Source: Angiostrongylus vasorum | Lineage: Eukaryota > Nematoda > Chromadorea > Rhabditida > Metastrongylidae | DNA length: 64,000 bases | Assembly: GCA_018806985.1 (NCBI GenBank) | Contig: JADANN010000467.1 | Span: forward strand, 1,148,501 to 1,212,500 | Reading direction: 5' to 3' | In this document: piece after piece, positions 33,111 to 45,580 of the stretch | How the letters are laid out: every line of letters begins with the position of its first letter | Numbering within the stretch: position 1 is the stretch's first letter | Made by a program: the position numbers and the translations under genes | Notes under the pieces: model-generated | Database searches by the model: none | The model's input: the letters and a program-made list of their open reading frames with translations, nothing else | Told to the model about the DNA's origin: nothing

Positions 33111-35249
33111 AGAAGGTTGGCGTTGAGAACCACTGGAAGTGTTGCAGAGGTGCCCTGTTAATCACGCAAGACGGGTTTTTCTTTGTTTAGTAGAAATTGC
33201 TGACCAATGAAAAAGGAACATCGACAACACGGCGCACACTGCTGCCGGCCACACAATCGAAAGATCGAGGTAGCAGAGGTGGTCGTTGTTGTCGTCGACG
33301 AAGCCACTCTTCAGAAGTCGATTTTCTTTGCGTGATTTCGGCACCTGAAAAAACTTACATTTACCTATTCGCATCTATTATACAGTAAAGTGGATTCTTA
33401 TGTGACATAACACATTAGCTACAACGTACTATGAATGTAAAAAAGATTCAGAACAAGCGGGTTGCTATCTAGAATTTCTATAGATTCGCTTGAAGTTTTA
33501 TCTGCGGTAGAGCTAACTATTCAGAATTTAATACAGATTCACAGAATCGTGCTACATATTCATTAACTAGTCAGTCGATCATCAAGCTTCCTACCTATCC
33601 AGAACGGCTTGAGATTGCTTATAAAGGGCAGCTATAACGAGATCTCAACTACTGATGAACATGTCAATTTGGATAGAAAATAACAAGTATTTTGGCCACT
33701 TATAGAGCTGGTAGTGTTTGCGAAGACGGGCGATCTATGGATATATCCTAAGTACGTAAGAAATACGGAGTAACATCAGAAATAGAACATTGGGCTAACA
33801 ATATGATGCAGATTCCAGACGCTAACTGGTTTAAAAGCAAGGCATGTAAGGTTTAAGAGAAATGGAGTTTTTCGGAGGAAACGCTTTCCTGAACAACCTA
33901 ATGTCTCAGAAACCCTCCCAGTCTTTTATAACAAAAAACTTTTTCAAAAGGAGCCTTGCTTTTGAGAATAATTTTATAGTTTTTATTATCTATTTATCTA
34001 TTATTTATTTATTTTTACAAAGTTCTTCATGATTTGTACGAGGCTAGCCTGTTGAAAACTCGTCATACAGGCTTTTTTCTTTTTTTCGAAGATCCTTATT
34101 GATGAGTTGAAGCGTCCCAGCTTTTTGTCATCTTAGGTCGGTGACCTCTGTGGATCAGAAAGAGGTGGTTCACTTCGCGATTAGATTTACTTTAGAGCGG
34201 TGACGATCATTTGCACTGTTTCGCTCTTAGTTAAGATTCTGGATAGAAGTATTGGCAATAAAACTGTCCAAAATAGATTAGCGCATTGTTAACAACCTGC
34301 TTCAAAATTCAAAGTAGAAAGCAAAGGGAAGAAAACCTTAACATCAAGAACTAACTTTAACTTTGAATTCCTCAGTGGAAGACGCAGGCGACGTGGATGC
34401 ATTGGCGTACATCGCTTCGGTGCTCTGAAATTTGTTTGTACTATCACAGTAAGACGGCCAGCAAAATCATATAGAGTATCAGAGCAGATACAACTCGTGA
34501 ACAAGGAAGACGAGGACGTATTGTTCTTCTACCGCCCTAGATTATCAATTCTTCTATTCGCTCGACATCGTTTTTTTCATATTTTAATGGATAATCATAA
34601 GTGAAATCTTTCGCATAGGAGAAGAAAGCGTACAACTGACTTCCACATCAATATTCTAGGAATACGATAAAATCTGACAAACGAGGGGACCACTGACTTC
34701 AAGTTAGAAGGGAAGGATTTCATTTTTAAGATGAATCCGAGATTTGGCGATGTTCATCATTAAGTCGATGATTTGCTTCATTAAGCACCTGTCAATCGGA
34801 ATGGTGTATATGAACAGATCGCAAACAGGTCTATTTTGAAATCAATATCATTCCACCACTTTCTCTGCAGAGAACATCCTCCACAGAATAGCGAATGTTG
34901 TCTATTAGCTCTCAAACGGATTAGCATGGAACTTCTGTACAAGCTACTGTACCGCTTTTACAAAAACTTTTCGAACAAGCACATCTCACCCGCTGGCTTC
35001 GCAGCTTGCTGTAAAGGACTCTGTAATGTCTTTGTAAGAACTCTCCGTCTTTGTCCGATAGCTTACGCACTGGATGAGCAGATAAAAGCTGTATACACTT
35101 TCTCATATCAGCCATGAGATGGTCAAATTAGCTTCCCTAATGCTACAAATCTTCGTACCCTTTAGCTCTATATTTGAAAACACAGGGTTTAAGAAGTTTT
35201 TGCAGTTTCTTTGAAAGTTAACCGTTCAGAACAATTTTCAAACCGACCG
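33111..35249. other. No gene recognised; R4 scrap
   Basis: 2.1 kb, AT-rich. CTGTGGATCAGAAAGAGG near 34151 is an isolated match to R4. No exon that I can support. Confidence 0.4.
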
Positions 35250-35940
35250 TTAATCATTGATAAAGATATTTATTACGGCTAACGTTGCGACGTAGGCGCG
35301 CGTGGCGCAGTGGTTGGAGACGTCACTGCGACACGCACGCGTAAGGTCACCAGGGCCCATGACCCACCAAGCCTTCCATCCCTCCGGGGTCGGCAAATTG
35401 GTACCAGACTTGTCTGGGAGGATAGCAGCACTGGTTCGATACATTGGTAGGCCACCGCGAGTCATTGTAAAGGCCAGATATGCATTCAGTTACTTCCAAC
35501 GATACTTAATGAAGTCGAATGCATGGCGCATCCCATCCTCATGGATTGATCAACGCCGAGAGCTTTATCCTTTTTTTAAACGTTGCGACGTCCTCGTCTT
35601 CATCAGAACAGATACTCCGTGTCGATGGTCCACAGTTGTTCGTGATCTCGATGTGGCGACTTCGATGTCGACTGATGCAGGCTGGATTATCCGTTGAAAA
35701 AACAAACTACCACCAACGATAGCCACATCAACAACAATCGCCCTGTGTAAAGGAACACCGCAGGGTGGGGATCCGTCATTGGTTCATGAAGAAGATCCTG
35801 TCTCGGTACGACAAGGAAGACGCTACATCGAGATCGCCAACAACTGTGGACCACCGACTCGGACCACCGGCTCTGATGAAGACGGAAACGTAGAAACATG
35901 ACCCGAAATAAAAAATTTTTATCAACATCGTGTAAGCTCA
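35250..35940. repeat. Palindromic pseudo-LTR-B pair, interrupted by a SINE-A
   Basis: 35250-35280 plus 35592-35700 is inverted relative to about 35785-35940. Paired blocks are TTGATAAAGATATTTATT against AAAAAATTTTTATCAA, CGTCTTCATCAG against CTGATGAAGACG, and TGGTCCACAGTTGTT against AACAACTGTGGACCA. The right arm ends ATCAACATCGTGTAAGCTCAG. There is no coding interior. A short hammerhead-like core (CTGATGA..GGAAACGT) is at 35869-35891. Confidence 0.7.
35294..35578 (+). mobile_element. SINE-A copy with perfect 13-bp target-site duplication
   Basis: AACGTTGCGACGT at 35281-35293 and again at 35579-35591. Head GCGTGGCGCAGTGG, body GGTACCAGACTTGTCTGGGA and ATATGCATTCAGTTACTTCC, tail GAGAGCTTTATCC. 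The insertion splits one arm of the palindromic pseudo-LTR. Confidence 0.9.
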
Positions 35941-36316
35941 GCAATTTTAAAACATGTTAACACGCGCATTCGCAAATGTTATGCTAAAGTTTAGTCACCA
36001 TTTGTGGTAGTGTCATTTGCCTTCAGACGACGCCTACAGGTCACCAGCACCGTTCTACATCACTTTCTTATTCCCTTTGATGTCATTTTAACTAACTCTC
36101 ACACTCCTGCTTTATTGACATACTAAAGCTACTGTCAATCCTAATGTAATCGCCATGCGTTTTTAATCTAGCAACTGTGTGAGATACTTGCGCATTCTGC
36201 AAGTGCTCTGTAAATGCCTCTATTGCCATGTTAATTTATCTACTTGTCACTCCGTTGTGCCGAAATCCATATATATCCGTTGATGCATTTGTATAATGTG
36301 TGATTTTATCCTGCTT
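35941..36316. other. No gene recognised
   Basis: AT-rich spacer left of the R4 copy; nothing recognised. Confidence 0.4.
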
Positions 36317-36326
36317 AATACGTTGT

Positions 36327-36714
36327 ACTCCCAACGGTTTACCGCCTCATTGTGGCTGGGAAGTGTTCCTGGGTGTCAGACTGCGATGTACAGCGGGGGG
36401 ATTCGTCCACCCGGTAGGGTCTCTCAAGCTGAGAATGAGTCCGGTATTTCTATCAGGAAGCCTAGCTAAGAGTAAACCAATACCAGGATCCACCATCGTC
36501 CTGGTATCAAAGTCGCATGGTGGCAAAAGTCCCTCTGATCCACAAGGGCTGCGACTGCCTGTGGTTGTGAAGAATCGGAGTAGGCTTTGGCCAGGCTGAC
36601 CATGGGATTCCAGGGAACCACAATGGCTTAACCAGCAAATCTCCGAAAAATGGTGATTATGCTGGGGTCCGCACAACTAGTGAGGACGGGCCGTTCAAGT
36701 GTTCAAGTATTCAA
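36327..36714 (+). mobile_element. R4 retroposon with target-site duplication
   Basis: AATACGTTGT at 36317-36326 and 36715-36724; the match continues as ACTCC with one extra base on the right side. The tail is GTTCAAGTGTTCAAGTATTC. Body colinear with the other R4 copies. Confidence 0.82.
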
Positions 36715-36840
36715 AATACGTTGTCACTCCGTGCAGTCGTCTTCCTCGTTGCTAGCCCAACTCTTTTATCACTAGAATATCCTTACAACACAGGTGCCTC
36801 TTTATATGTTTTATAAGTTAAGGCTATTGTAACCGCATAT

Positions 36841-37149
36841 GTGCCACCTAGCATATTAAGCCCCTTGTACTGCTACTACTGTGGTGTCTATGACAATTTT
36901 ACATCAAGTACATCAAGTCATCGTGTTATTATACTTACTCCACCAGCCTATGGCAAGCTAGTCCCTTACCTCAAGGGTAACCTCGCTCTTATTAGCTTGT
37001 CCTCACGGATCCTTTATTGTCTTGTCGCCGGTACTGTTTTGGCCATTTCATTCTTATTGCATTATTACTGTTGTAAATGGCTTAATTCCACGAGTTTGAG
37101 AGCTGTTCTGTGGCAACACGGAAGAGTCGAGCATGGCAAATTTGTATGA
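36841..37149 (+). other. Unidentified open frame with one strong membrane helix
   Basis: About 102 codons with no ATG at the start. It has a soluble part with a potential N-glycosylation site (NFTSS) and PPAYGKLVPYL, then a helix ILYCLVAGTVLAISFLLHYY followed by CCKW, and ends KFV before a stop. The extracellular part, single helix and short Cys-containing tail resemble the C-terminus of a type I membrane or envelope-type glycoprotein. I recognise no family, and no splice or promoter evidence supports it. It may be chance. Confidence 0.15.
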
Positions 37150-38384
37150 AGTAAAGCGTTTTGTTTCGAGCTGACAATTAGTCGCATCTGACAGCCCAAT
37201 CGAAGAAACATATTCCGCTTAACTTATCGCTATATTTTTCCTCACAAACGTAATGCATTATTCGGATAGGCTCAATAGAGTTTATGATAACAGATGCCTT
37301 AATCTAAGTGTGAAATTCTTGTCAGTTTTAACACGATGCGAAGATAAGTCAGTCGAATTCTTCATCGACGTTGTCCAGAAAGGTATCTTTCCAAATACTA
37401 CGTGAAGAACGAAAGAACTCCCCAGTTCGGAATGGTTTCGACATTCCATTTATTTCATACTGAAAGTTTCTCTTCTCTGTGTGAAAATCTTGCGATCAGG
37501 TAACTCTGGTCGATTTCGTGCACAAAGTTGCCACAACGGGGCCACATCATTTGGACAGAAGTTTTGGTTCTTAATATTGCTTTACTTTCGCTTTACCATT
37601 CTCTTGTGGCAACTCTGTAGTCTAATTTTTGAAAGGGTTGCTTTTGGAATTTCTCGTGAACATTGCTCCTCATTACATGGTGACCTTCCCGGGAGTTAGT
37701 CTTGCCATTAGGCTCAGCAATGATTACCTAGTAGAAGGCACGATCTTCCCTATGGAACCGCTTCAAACCCTTATAGGAAACCTCGTTCTCCTCATTCTCC
37801 TAGGTTAATCTTGAAGCGCAGACAATGAAAATGGGGGAAGCCGGTATTGATTCATAATTCCAACCAAAAATGTCTGATTCTTTTCGTAAACAAGCCGTGA
37901 GAAATTTGTAGGTTCAGTGTTAATGAAGCACCAGTATTTCGTCGGAACCCCTCGTTTATTAAGATATATAACATAGCTCACTAAAGGTTCCAATCTTTCC
38001 GTTTTCTTTCTGGTCAAACCTATGTCGAAAAAAAATGACCTGCGCCACCCTATTCTCGTTAATCTGAAAGGGCACATTCGCCTAGAACTAGGCTGTGTCC
38101 AAGTTACGTAATGAGTCCTCGTGGTTCGAGAACGCGAAGAGTGAGTATCCGATTTCTTGATAACTCTTTGGTCCTGGTAGACGAAGGAAGAGCACTTTAT
38201 TTTTTTTGTAAGACTTTTAGCGACAAACTCTGAGTGTGATCTGTGGCTTTTCTTCTGATTTTCGATTGACCTTCTACGTCTTACATAAACCCACAAATTT
38301 CCTAACTTTTATCACCGCTGTCGCTCACAACGCCCGCGACGTTGCCAAGTTCGAAGCATACTACCGCTATGGACGACCCATGCT
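37150..38384. other. No gene recognised
   Basis: An open frame of 163 codons exists on the minus strand (37805-38296), but its composition is uneven and it shows no domain. Nothing else. Confidence 0.35.
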
Positions 38385-38470
38385 CAAAAGAGAAAAATGG
38401 AAATTATTTTGGGGGCCCACATCACCAGTGAAGACGGGCCATCGAAGTATTCAAGTAAGCAAGTATCAGT
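38385..38470 (+). mobile_element. R4 3' end fragment
   Basis: AAAAATGGAAATTATTTTGG, ACCAGTGAAGACGGGCCATCG and AAGTATTCAAGTAAGCAAGT match the R4 3' end with its tail. Confidence 0.55.
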
Positions 38471-40859
38471 CGAAACTGTGGCTTTCCTCTCTGTTGCGTG
38501 AAACAGCACACTCTCACCGTCGCCTCATCGAAAGAACATTCGATAAATCTGGCTCATCCATCGTTTTGCTTACGTGGTGTTTATGCATCCGAGATGTGCA
38601 TTAAAGATAGGAAAAGCCGTAGATTCAAATAGCTGGGCACAAAGCAGAATGTGCTTCATCTTCTTCACTATTTCTTCGATATTATTGTATGCTCTCTGTT
38701 TCTTCTTCCTGATATCTGCAGCTAAGTCGTTCATCCTACTTGTATCCCGACACAGAAACACATAGGAAGAACATTCAGAGAACTTTTTCTTTTGAAATGA
38801 GAAATTATGAACAAATCATGTTCTATGCAGATCGATTCAATAAGTTTCATGCGAACAACGATCTTCTCACATGAGCTATCGAAATCGGTCAGAATTCGTT
38901 CTGAGTGGGTAATTTATTGTTTTTTTTAAGGGCTTGGATACCAACTAACGAGGATTGAATAGATTGCCGACCTTCATTATCACACATCCCTATTCCAGCT
39001 TTCCCATAATGTCCCCAAGAGTGACGCTGAAAATTTTCGGAGGGATGACAGTGCCATGTAGAACTCTTTTTCCTACCTCGACTATCATTGTAGGAAGAGA
39101 AATTGTTAACAGTTACTGGACAACTTATGATGCAAATCTATTGCACTACTTCTGAAATGAGGGCTTTTCATGTCGATGAAACACATCTCTATTCCTGTGT
39201 TATCTTATAGGTTTTTGCAGCCATAGAATATGATCTATCGTTTTGATGTATTCCACCGTATTGAATCCAACTCTTTTTCCGAACTTCGCTTGTTTGGATA
39301 TGTCCTTTCATCGACGTTCTACCACTTCTTATAAGTCTGACTTTATTTAAAAATTTTGTAGACAACAGATGATATCCTTCTGAGTAACACAGGCGGTATT
39401 AGTAGGTGCACTGTTAAACGAGTAGTTGCCAGAAACCCCTATATTTCACGTTTGCCAACCAATTCAATCGTTCAAAGATGCTCATTGATGGTTTTGAAAT
39501 TAGTGCTATTGGTAGCGCCTTCGTAAAAAGTTTGATAGGTCCATCATTTTTTGTCATAAAAGTCGTGAACAGCGGAATTCTGACGTAACATGCCAAGTAA
39601 GTGAGAAAGAAGCACAAGATAACTTTGTGATACCATTTCCTCTATCCATGCGAATTTACTCCTTGCTTGGCCATTGGTATTGCATTACAGAACACCATTC
39701 AGATCCTTGCGTATAGTTTGGACATAATAGTATATATCAGTTAGGCTAAGCTTACAATTTACGACGATGTGGGTAACTTCTCTAATAGGGTTCGCTTTAC
39801 AAGAATATTCCCGCATCAAACATTAGAAAGAACTAGATACAACAATGAATAAGTACCGACCATTTTCATTGGTCATGTTGGATTCAGCTGAGCTCTCATC
39901 TTGTTTGTATCAAGTTTTCTATACGTTTTCCTAAGGTCAGCCATGCCATTGATGTCTCTGATTAGATATGACAACCTCTGCAGAAATCCTCCAATCTGAC
40001 ATCGCATGACTTGTTCTCGGTATTTTAACAAATTGACTCTGAACTCTCATCGTAAGTGATAAAGGTTGTTAGGGCAGACCTTGGCACAAGCCTTTCCAAA
40101 AAGTAGCTGATTCCAACACAACCCATTACTGGTCCAAAAGAATTGTCGTTCATGCCAATTTTCGTGCTAACGCAGATTCTTCTACTATTGCATGTTTTGA
40201 GAACACTTCTTCTTAGACTGCATCATTTGGTTACAGAAGCAGCATTCGATGCATCCGTAGGCATAAATCATCATTATCGTCTTCACAGATTTTGACAGCT
40301 TATGAAGGCTTTGGAGCTTTAGAAGCATTTCCGACTCCTTTCTGCCTACCAAATACCATCTATCAGAACCTGTTCGAAGTTAAAACTCCAATGCTTGTTA
40401 TTTATTTTTTGTTTGCTTCAGAGATAGATATCCACGGGTGGATTGCTGGGTTCAGCCTTATTCTCTTGGTGTGCTCAATGTCAGCTTATCGAGTCTCCAG
40501 AGTTTAGCTCTACCTACGTGAAAGATGGAATTCTACACAAAGGAGGAACCCATAAGTAGATTTGGCTTAATAGAAACAGGGAGACCATCCGTTGAATCCA
40601 CCAGCATCTCAAGGCAAGTCCATAGTCGCTTTTCTTCTCCGCCAAACACTTTTGGTTTCAGCATTGCGTGAAGCTAACCGGTTCTAGAGTTGTCACGTGA
40701 ACGAGTTGGATGGTCTTACACATATATTAGTGTCTTCTAGGATACTAAAATGAAGTCTAATCTAATTGAACCAGTTTCCTTGTCCGTTTGATCAACACCA
40801 AATATCCGTAGCGAGTGGTTTCTCCATATATGAAACCACTTTGGGATGCAAACGATAAT
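38471..40859. other. No gene recognised
   Basis: 2.4 kb AT-rich. No exon, repeat family or RNA gene that I can support. Confidence 0.4.
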
Positions 40860-41400
40860 ATAACCCCCAACGATGCTGAGATATGAGCATGATTGAGACC
40901 TCAACTGGGCTCCGAACCAGCAATTGCCCTTTCCGGAAGCTCACGTGCCGTCCGCCACACCCACTGAGACTCTTGCATCATCTTTCTCTCAATCATGTTT
41001 TCATTCTATCTGCTCTACCAACGATCAACCTTGAAAATAAAAAATTAGAACTCTGCGATTTCGACTGGATTTCTACTGCAGCTTCAACTTAACCGAGTTT
41101 GTTGCCGATTTGTGCTCCCCAGATCATCCCCATTTACGATTGATTGTTGATAGCATTGTTAAGGTAAAAAAAACCTGTTTGAGAGAAAAGCAAAGTAAGA
41201 ACGTCGGCGATACAGTGGATAACAAGTGAGCCCCAGCAAAGTGTATTCTCGGGTTTCAAGCTCACATGAGGTCCTAGGATCCTGAGATCCACACCCTGGA
41301 GTTTTGCTTATATTTCAGCATCCTTCTGATTTCTTCACATCGTAGCTTGCCATGACATTTCATTTCGCACATGGCCATAAAGAAAGAATAAGCAGAAAGT
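40860..41400 (+). mobile_element. SINE-C subfamily copy, foldback form, diverged
   Basis: 40866-41000 is inverted (CGATGCTGAGATATGAGC, CAATTGCCCTTTCCGGAAGC). 41065-41400 is forward (ACTGCAGCTTCAACTTAACC, GATTGTTGATAGC, TTTTGCTTATATTTCAGCATC, ATAAGCAGAAAGTAAG). Confidence 0.6.
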
Positions 41401-41547
41401 AAGTTGTTAAGGCATGGTGGTTATTATTTGAAATATTATTGCCTTGGTAAAAACGCCATGTGGATGACTATGTATTACGTTTCGAACAACGTGACAACTT
41501 TGACTGCAAAAAACTTTACGGGTATCGGTACAATTAGGCCATGGAGC

Positions 41548-41812
41548 ACGTGTAGCGTAGTGGTTCGAGTTGATCTATAACAGGCACAGAATTATTGGCT
41601 CGATCATGCACCAAGTGAAAATCACAGCTCCATGCCTTCAGGTTTAGTACCAAACTTGTCTGGGAGGATAAAAACACCGACGTGGCACACCCATAGGTAA
41701 CCAAAACTCATTATGTAGGAAAAATGTGCATGCTGCCATCTCTAGTAGTGCTTAGTGGAGTTCAAATCTTATGGTGCATCCAAGAGATTGCTCAACACCA
41801 AACGATGTTCTT
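41548..41812 (+). mobile_element. SINE-A copy, diverged
   Basis: GTGTAGCGTAGTGGTTCGAG, ACCAAACTTGTCTGGGAGGA, CCCATAGGTAACCAAAACTC, GAGATTGCTCAACACC. Older copy by divergence. Confidence 0.6.
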
Positions 41813-43439
41813 ATGCTGTTTTACATGACATAGGAAAAGAAAGGTGAAAAACGAGAAAAAGCAGTACAAACTGAGGTAGAAGAGCTTGTAATGTACTCCT
41901 GCAGGAAGAAGACATTAGTGTTCATCTGACTAATCCAGCGAGACACTCAATGCTGAGGAAAAACAAAAGAAATATGCTTTTAAATAACAAAATCATTATC
42001 AAGAGACGTAAAATAAGGTAAAGCAACAAATGGTCTCATGACTATGCATTTCTTTTGGCTACAGTTGTAGTTTCTTTGTTATAACAATTCTAGTACTTTC
42101 TGGAATTACAAGGAAATCTGGAACAATGGGGAAACATTCTACGAGCTACGGAGAGACGATTAGGATTTCAGCGAAAACGAACTCTTTATGCGATTTTGAA
42201 TTAAGACGGCAAAGATACGGGAAGTTAACTGGCTTGTTAAATAACTGGTAAAATAACTGCGATGGTGAACAACTTCGGTGAACTCGCATGAATTGATAAC
42301 TACTGGGATACTGGTTGAGATTTACGACATCATAACGAGTAGCCTGCTCATGGAAATTCTGTTTTCGAAACCAAAAAAGTGCTGTATATCTTTTCCCCTT
42401 TCCGTTTGGAAGGATTCTGCACTTTCATATACAGATTGCTGTATATACCAGACATGAGTGACAGATTGGCTCGCCTTCGATGGGTATTATCGCACAATAA
42501 TCCTAATGGGTATTTTTTTCCAACGCAATACTGTTGAACGATGTATTACCGTTTATCATTTGTCAAAGCACCTAGGCAGAAAAAAGGACTACAGTCATAA
42601 AATGGAACCAAGAAAGGTGTCGTATCCAAGAATGAATCATTTCAGTTTGTTCGAGGTGGTGAACTCCTTTTACCAGAAATGCTTTTTCTTATGAAACTCA
42701 TGAGAAAAACAGAAAGTGATGATTGGGCATTGTAAACGATATAGCGAAGACGAGGACAAGTGTGGGTGTTGTAAGCTGATCTCTAATGCTAGAAAACCGG
42801 AATCGTTGGTGATTCCACGATAAAGTGTTCGTTGTTTTGCATTTCGCTTGGAGAAGATATACCTTGCTGATCAATTGATTTTTTGGGTTAGTGAACCCCA
42901 AAGCACCATTTAATACCATGCTCGGACACGGGCCGAAAAGGCAGTTCACTTCACGCTTCGCGACAGTTTTGGGGATTCAGATTTAGGTATACACTTGAAG
43001 CCAGGTTTTTGCTCAGCGGCGAGTCAAATTCATAGTAAGAATGAGGCGTTTGAACCGGTGATACTGAGCGGTAAGGTGTTTCGTGTACTACAATTTGCCA
43101 CAACTGGTCGCTTTCCCAATCTGACTGGTTAAATGAGAAGAAAAGTTGGAATAAGTTAAAATTAAAGGTCGCACAGGAAGTGGTGTTCTCTACGCTTTGA
43201 TACACGCTAATTATAAATAGAGACTTTGCTGGTAATCGCTACAAACTGCTTGATGATCGTGGGTTATAAAGATGAGAGCTGAAGGCAAACGAATGTTGTT
43301 GATTTCATTTCGAGAGAAGAAAACAACAGAAATTCATTCCAGATCTACTTGGCATTTTTCACTCAAAAGCACTTTACTGGAGTTTTCCTCAGCAAGATCG
43401 GCAAGACGTCGAATAAAAACCAGCCATGAGAGTAAAAAA
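41813..43439. other. No gene recognised
   Basis: AT-rich. A minus-strand open frame at 42951-43205 is possible but has no domain. Confidence 0.35.
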
Positions 43440-44600
43440 TGGTGTCAAGAAAGGCTTAGCACAATAGATCGCGTTCACAAAACACTTCATGAAGAACCGC
43501 AAGAGAACAAGAAATCGATCTATTTTCCTTTAATCGACACAAAGACGGTCTTCGATTCAGTTGGGACAGATGCGCTCACAGAGCGAATGTCCTCATTTAG
43601 TAAACACATTTGTACTCAGAATTACTCCATCATGCAATATGATTTTGAACGAAGAAAGGGATTCATGAAGCGAATAACACCTCTTCAAAACTATTTGCGG
43701 CTACTCTTGCGAATGTCATATACAAGCTGGAATAGAATAACGTTGAAGTGAAAGCGGTCGGTCGTCAGCTACACTATATTTTCAGTGCTGATGACGTAAC
43801 CCTTTCACAGTCCAACACTAGCGAAGCTGACTGGATGATTTTTGCAGCGCTTGCGAATAAGTCGTTGTACCTCCAAAGAACGATGTCCATGAAAAACGGA
43901 TTCGTTTATAATGGCACATCCTGACCAATGGAGCGAATTTCACAAACGCGGAATCTGCTTTTATCTAGGTAAAGAAATCAGCTTGATAATCGGATGGATA
44001 ATGGATAATAATGGATGCGGATCCGAGCAGGAAGAAACGAGCAGCCTGGTAATACTTTTACAAGATCATCGAAATTATAGTGAAGAGGAGAAGTAGTAGT
44101 TAGCCCATGCTCATCGATTCGATTATTCAACACTTCCAGCCCACGGATTTAGGAAACTTGGAGGACACGTAAACAGGAGATCACTCAACTTTACTGAGCG
44201 CTTTAGTGCGAACGCAATGACGGTGTACCCATATCACGCAAGTGAGAGAGGGATTCCGAAATCTTAACCTGCGTCGAGGACCAATGATTAGAGACGTTGC
44301 TGTGTAAAATCAAATGCAGCCATCACAGCCAAAGTCCTAAGGGATGTCAGGGGCTCGACAGGAAGACTACTGAGTGGAATTGTTCCTGTACATTCTAAAA
44401 TCCCTGCTTTCGTGATTGGCATCTCATCAAGAAAACGATTAATTATTGGTCAATGCCGAACTTGATAGAATGTTCTCCCCGGGGTTCCAAATTCGTTTAG
44501 CGGAGCGACCTACGGTGAAAAATATGGCAGGCAAAAAGAGAAGAATCTGGACATTCGCTAGGATGACTCGAGAACTAGTGATACAGGCAAAGGGGTAGGA
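43440..44600 (+). pseudogene. RTE-type LINE, strongly decayed
   Basis: Plus-strand remains of an RTE reverse transcriptase: CQERLSTIDRVHKTLHE (template-binding region), PLIDTKTVFDSVGTDALTER (motif A, normally FIDLKKAFDS), GRQLHYIFSADDVTLSQSNT (motif C, FADD decayed to SADD), and the C-terminal RNLNLRRGPMIRDVAV near 44255. More diverged than the other RTE copies, so probably an older insertion. Confidence 0.65.
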
Positions 44601-44859
44601 TTTCGTTCAAAATTTATTAAGAAAAACGAGCGTTTTCTGAGGGACGACGGCGAACACCAATCTTCAACCTTGAGTATCGATTCGAATGTACAAGGTCGCT
44701 TGGCATTTTATTTTTTACTAGAGGTGTAAAAAAAGCGAGCAGAAGGATATTTCCTTTCTTTCTTTCTACTTTCTTCCCAAAGAGACAAGTGAGACACAGT
44801 GACGGAGACGACGTTCAACACGAGCAAAACCCTTCATTCGACCTTTCACCTCCGGGCCA

Positions 44860-45075
44860 TCTCTCTTCATCCCTCTAAGATCGGGTAATTGGTACTAGAC
44901 TTGTCCCGAAATCTGCCTCCGAAGGACAAGGATTGATGAATGCTTGTGGTAAACAGCGTAGGACTGCTATTTCAAAAATTTTACAGAGAGATAGAGAGAA
45001 AGGGAGAGGTAGAAAAATAGGATGGATGCGAGAAAATGAATCGAATAGTTGAAGTGCTGGTTTCCGCACAATACA
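44860..45075 (+). mobile_element. SINE-B fragment
   Basis: TCATCCCTCTAAGATCGGGT, AATTGGTACTAGACTTGTCC, then AATCGAATAGTTGAAGTGCTG. Follows the SINE-B order with deletions. Confidence 0.5.
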
Positions 45076-45217
45076 TGATACATGATGTCGGCTCAAGTAA
45101 TACAAAAAAAGCTCATCAGAAAACTTTTGGTGAAAAAAAACTTCGAAGAAGGAAATTCGCAGCCACCATTCTTTAAAATTTATCAAAAAAATTGTATTAT
45201 ATGTAATTTTTCAGGTA

Positions 45218-45580
45218 GGGGACGAATAGTACAGTAGCAAGAATGGCAGTGATGTCGGTCGTCTCGAGTATGGTGCTAGTTCGATTCCGCTCCCGCAAAC
45301 CAAGCCTCTAATCCCTCCGGCGTTGGGAAATTGGTACCGGACTTGTCTGGAGAAAAGTCGCTCTCTGCAATCCAATTGGGAACGCTCCAGTCTGGCTATC
45401 TCTGGATTCCTGGGAAAATGGTTGGCCAGCAGTCTACGTCATTCAGATGAAAATGAAAATTTTCAAGCACGAATCGAAGCCACATGTAAAAGTTGGGAGA
45501 TCTTCATACACAATGGATGCGAGGGAACGAATCGATTGTAAGAAGTGCTGGGATCCACACAGTAGACGTGAAGATGGGTC
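45218..45580 (+). mobile_element. SINE-B, longest copy in the window
   Basis: Head ACGAATAGTACAGTAGCAAG and GCTAGTTCGATTCCGC (B-box-like). Body AAATTGGTACCGGACTTGTC, GTCGCTCTCTGCAATCCAAT and GGAACGCTCCAGTCTGGCTA; 3' part GATGCGAGGGAACGAATCGA and AGAAGTGCTGGGATCC. Used here as the reference for SINE-B. Confidence 0.7.

Noticed and set aside
37805..38296. A 163-codon minus-strand open frame
   Set aside because: No domain, odd composition (Arg/Lys/Ser-rich start), no splice or start context and no neighbours supporting a gene.
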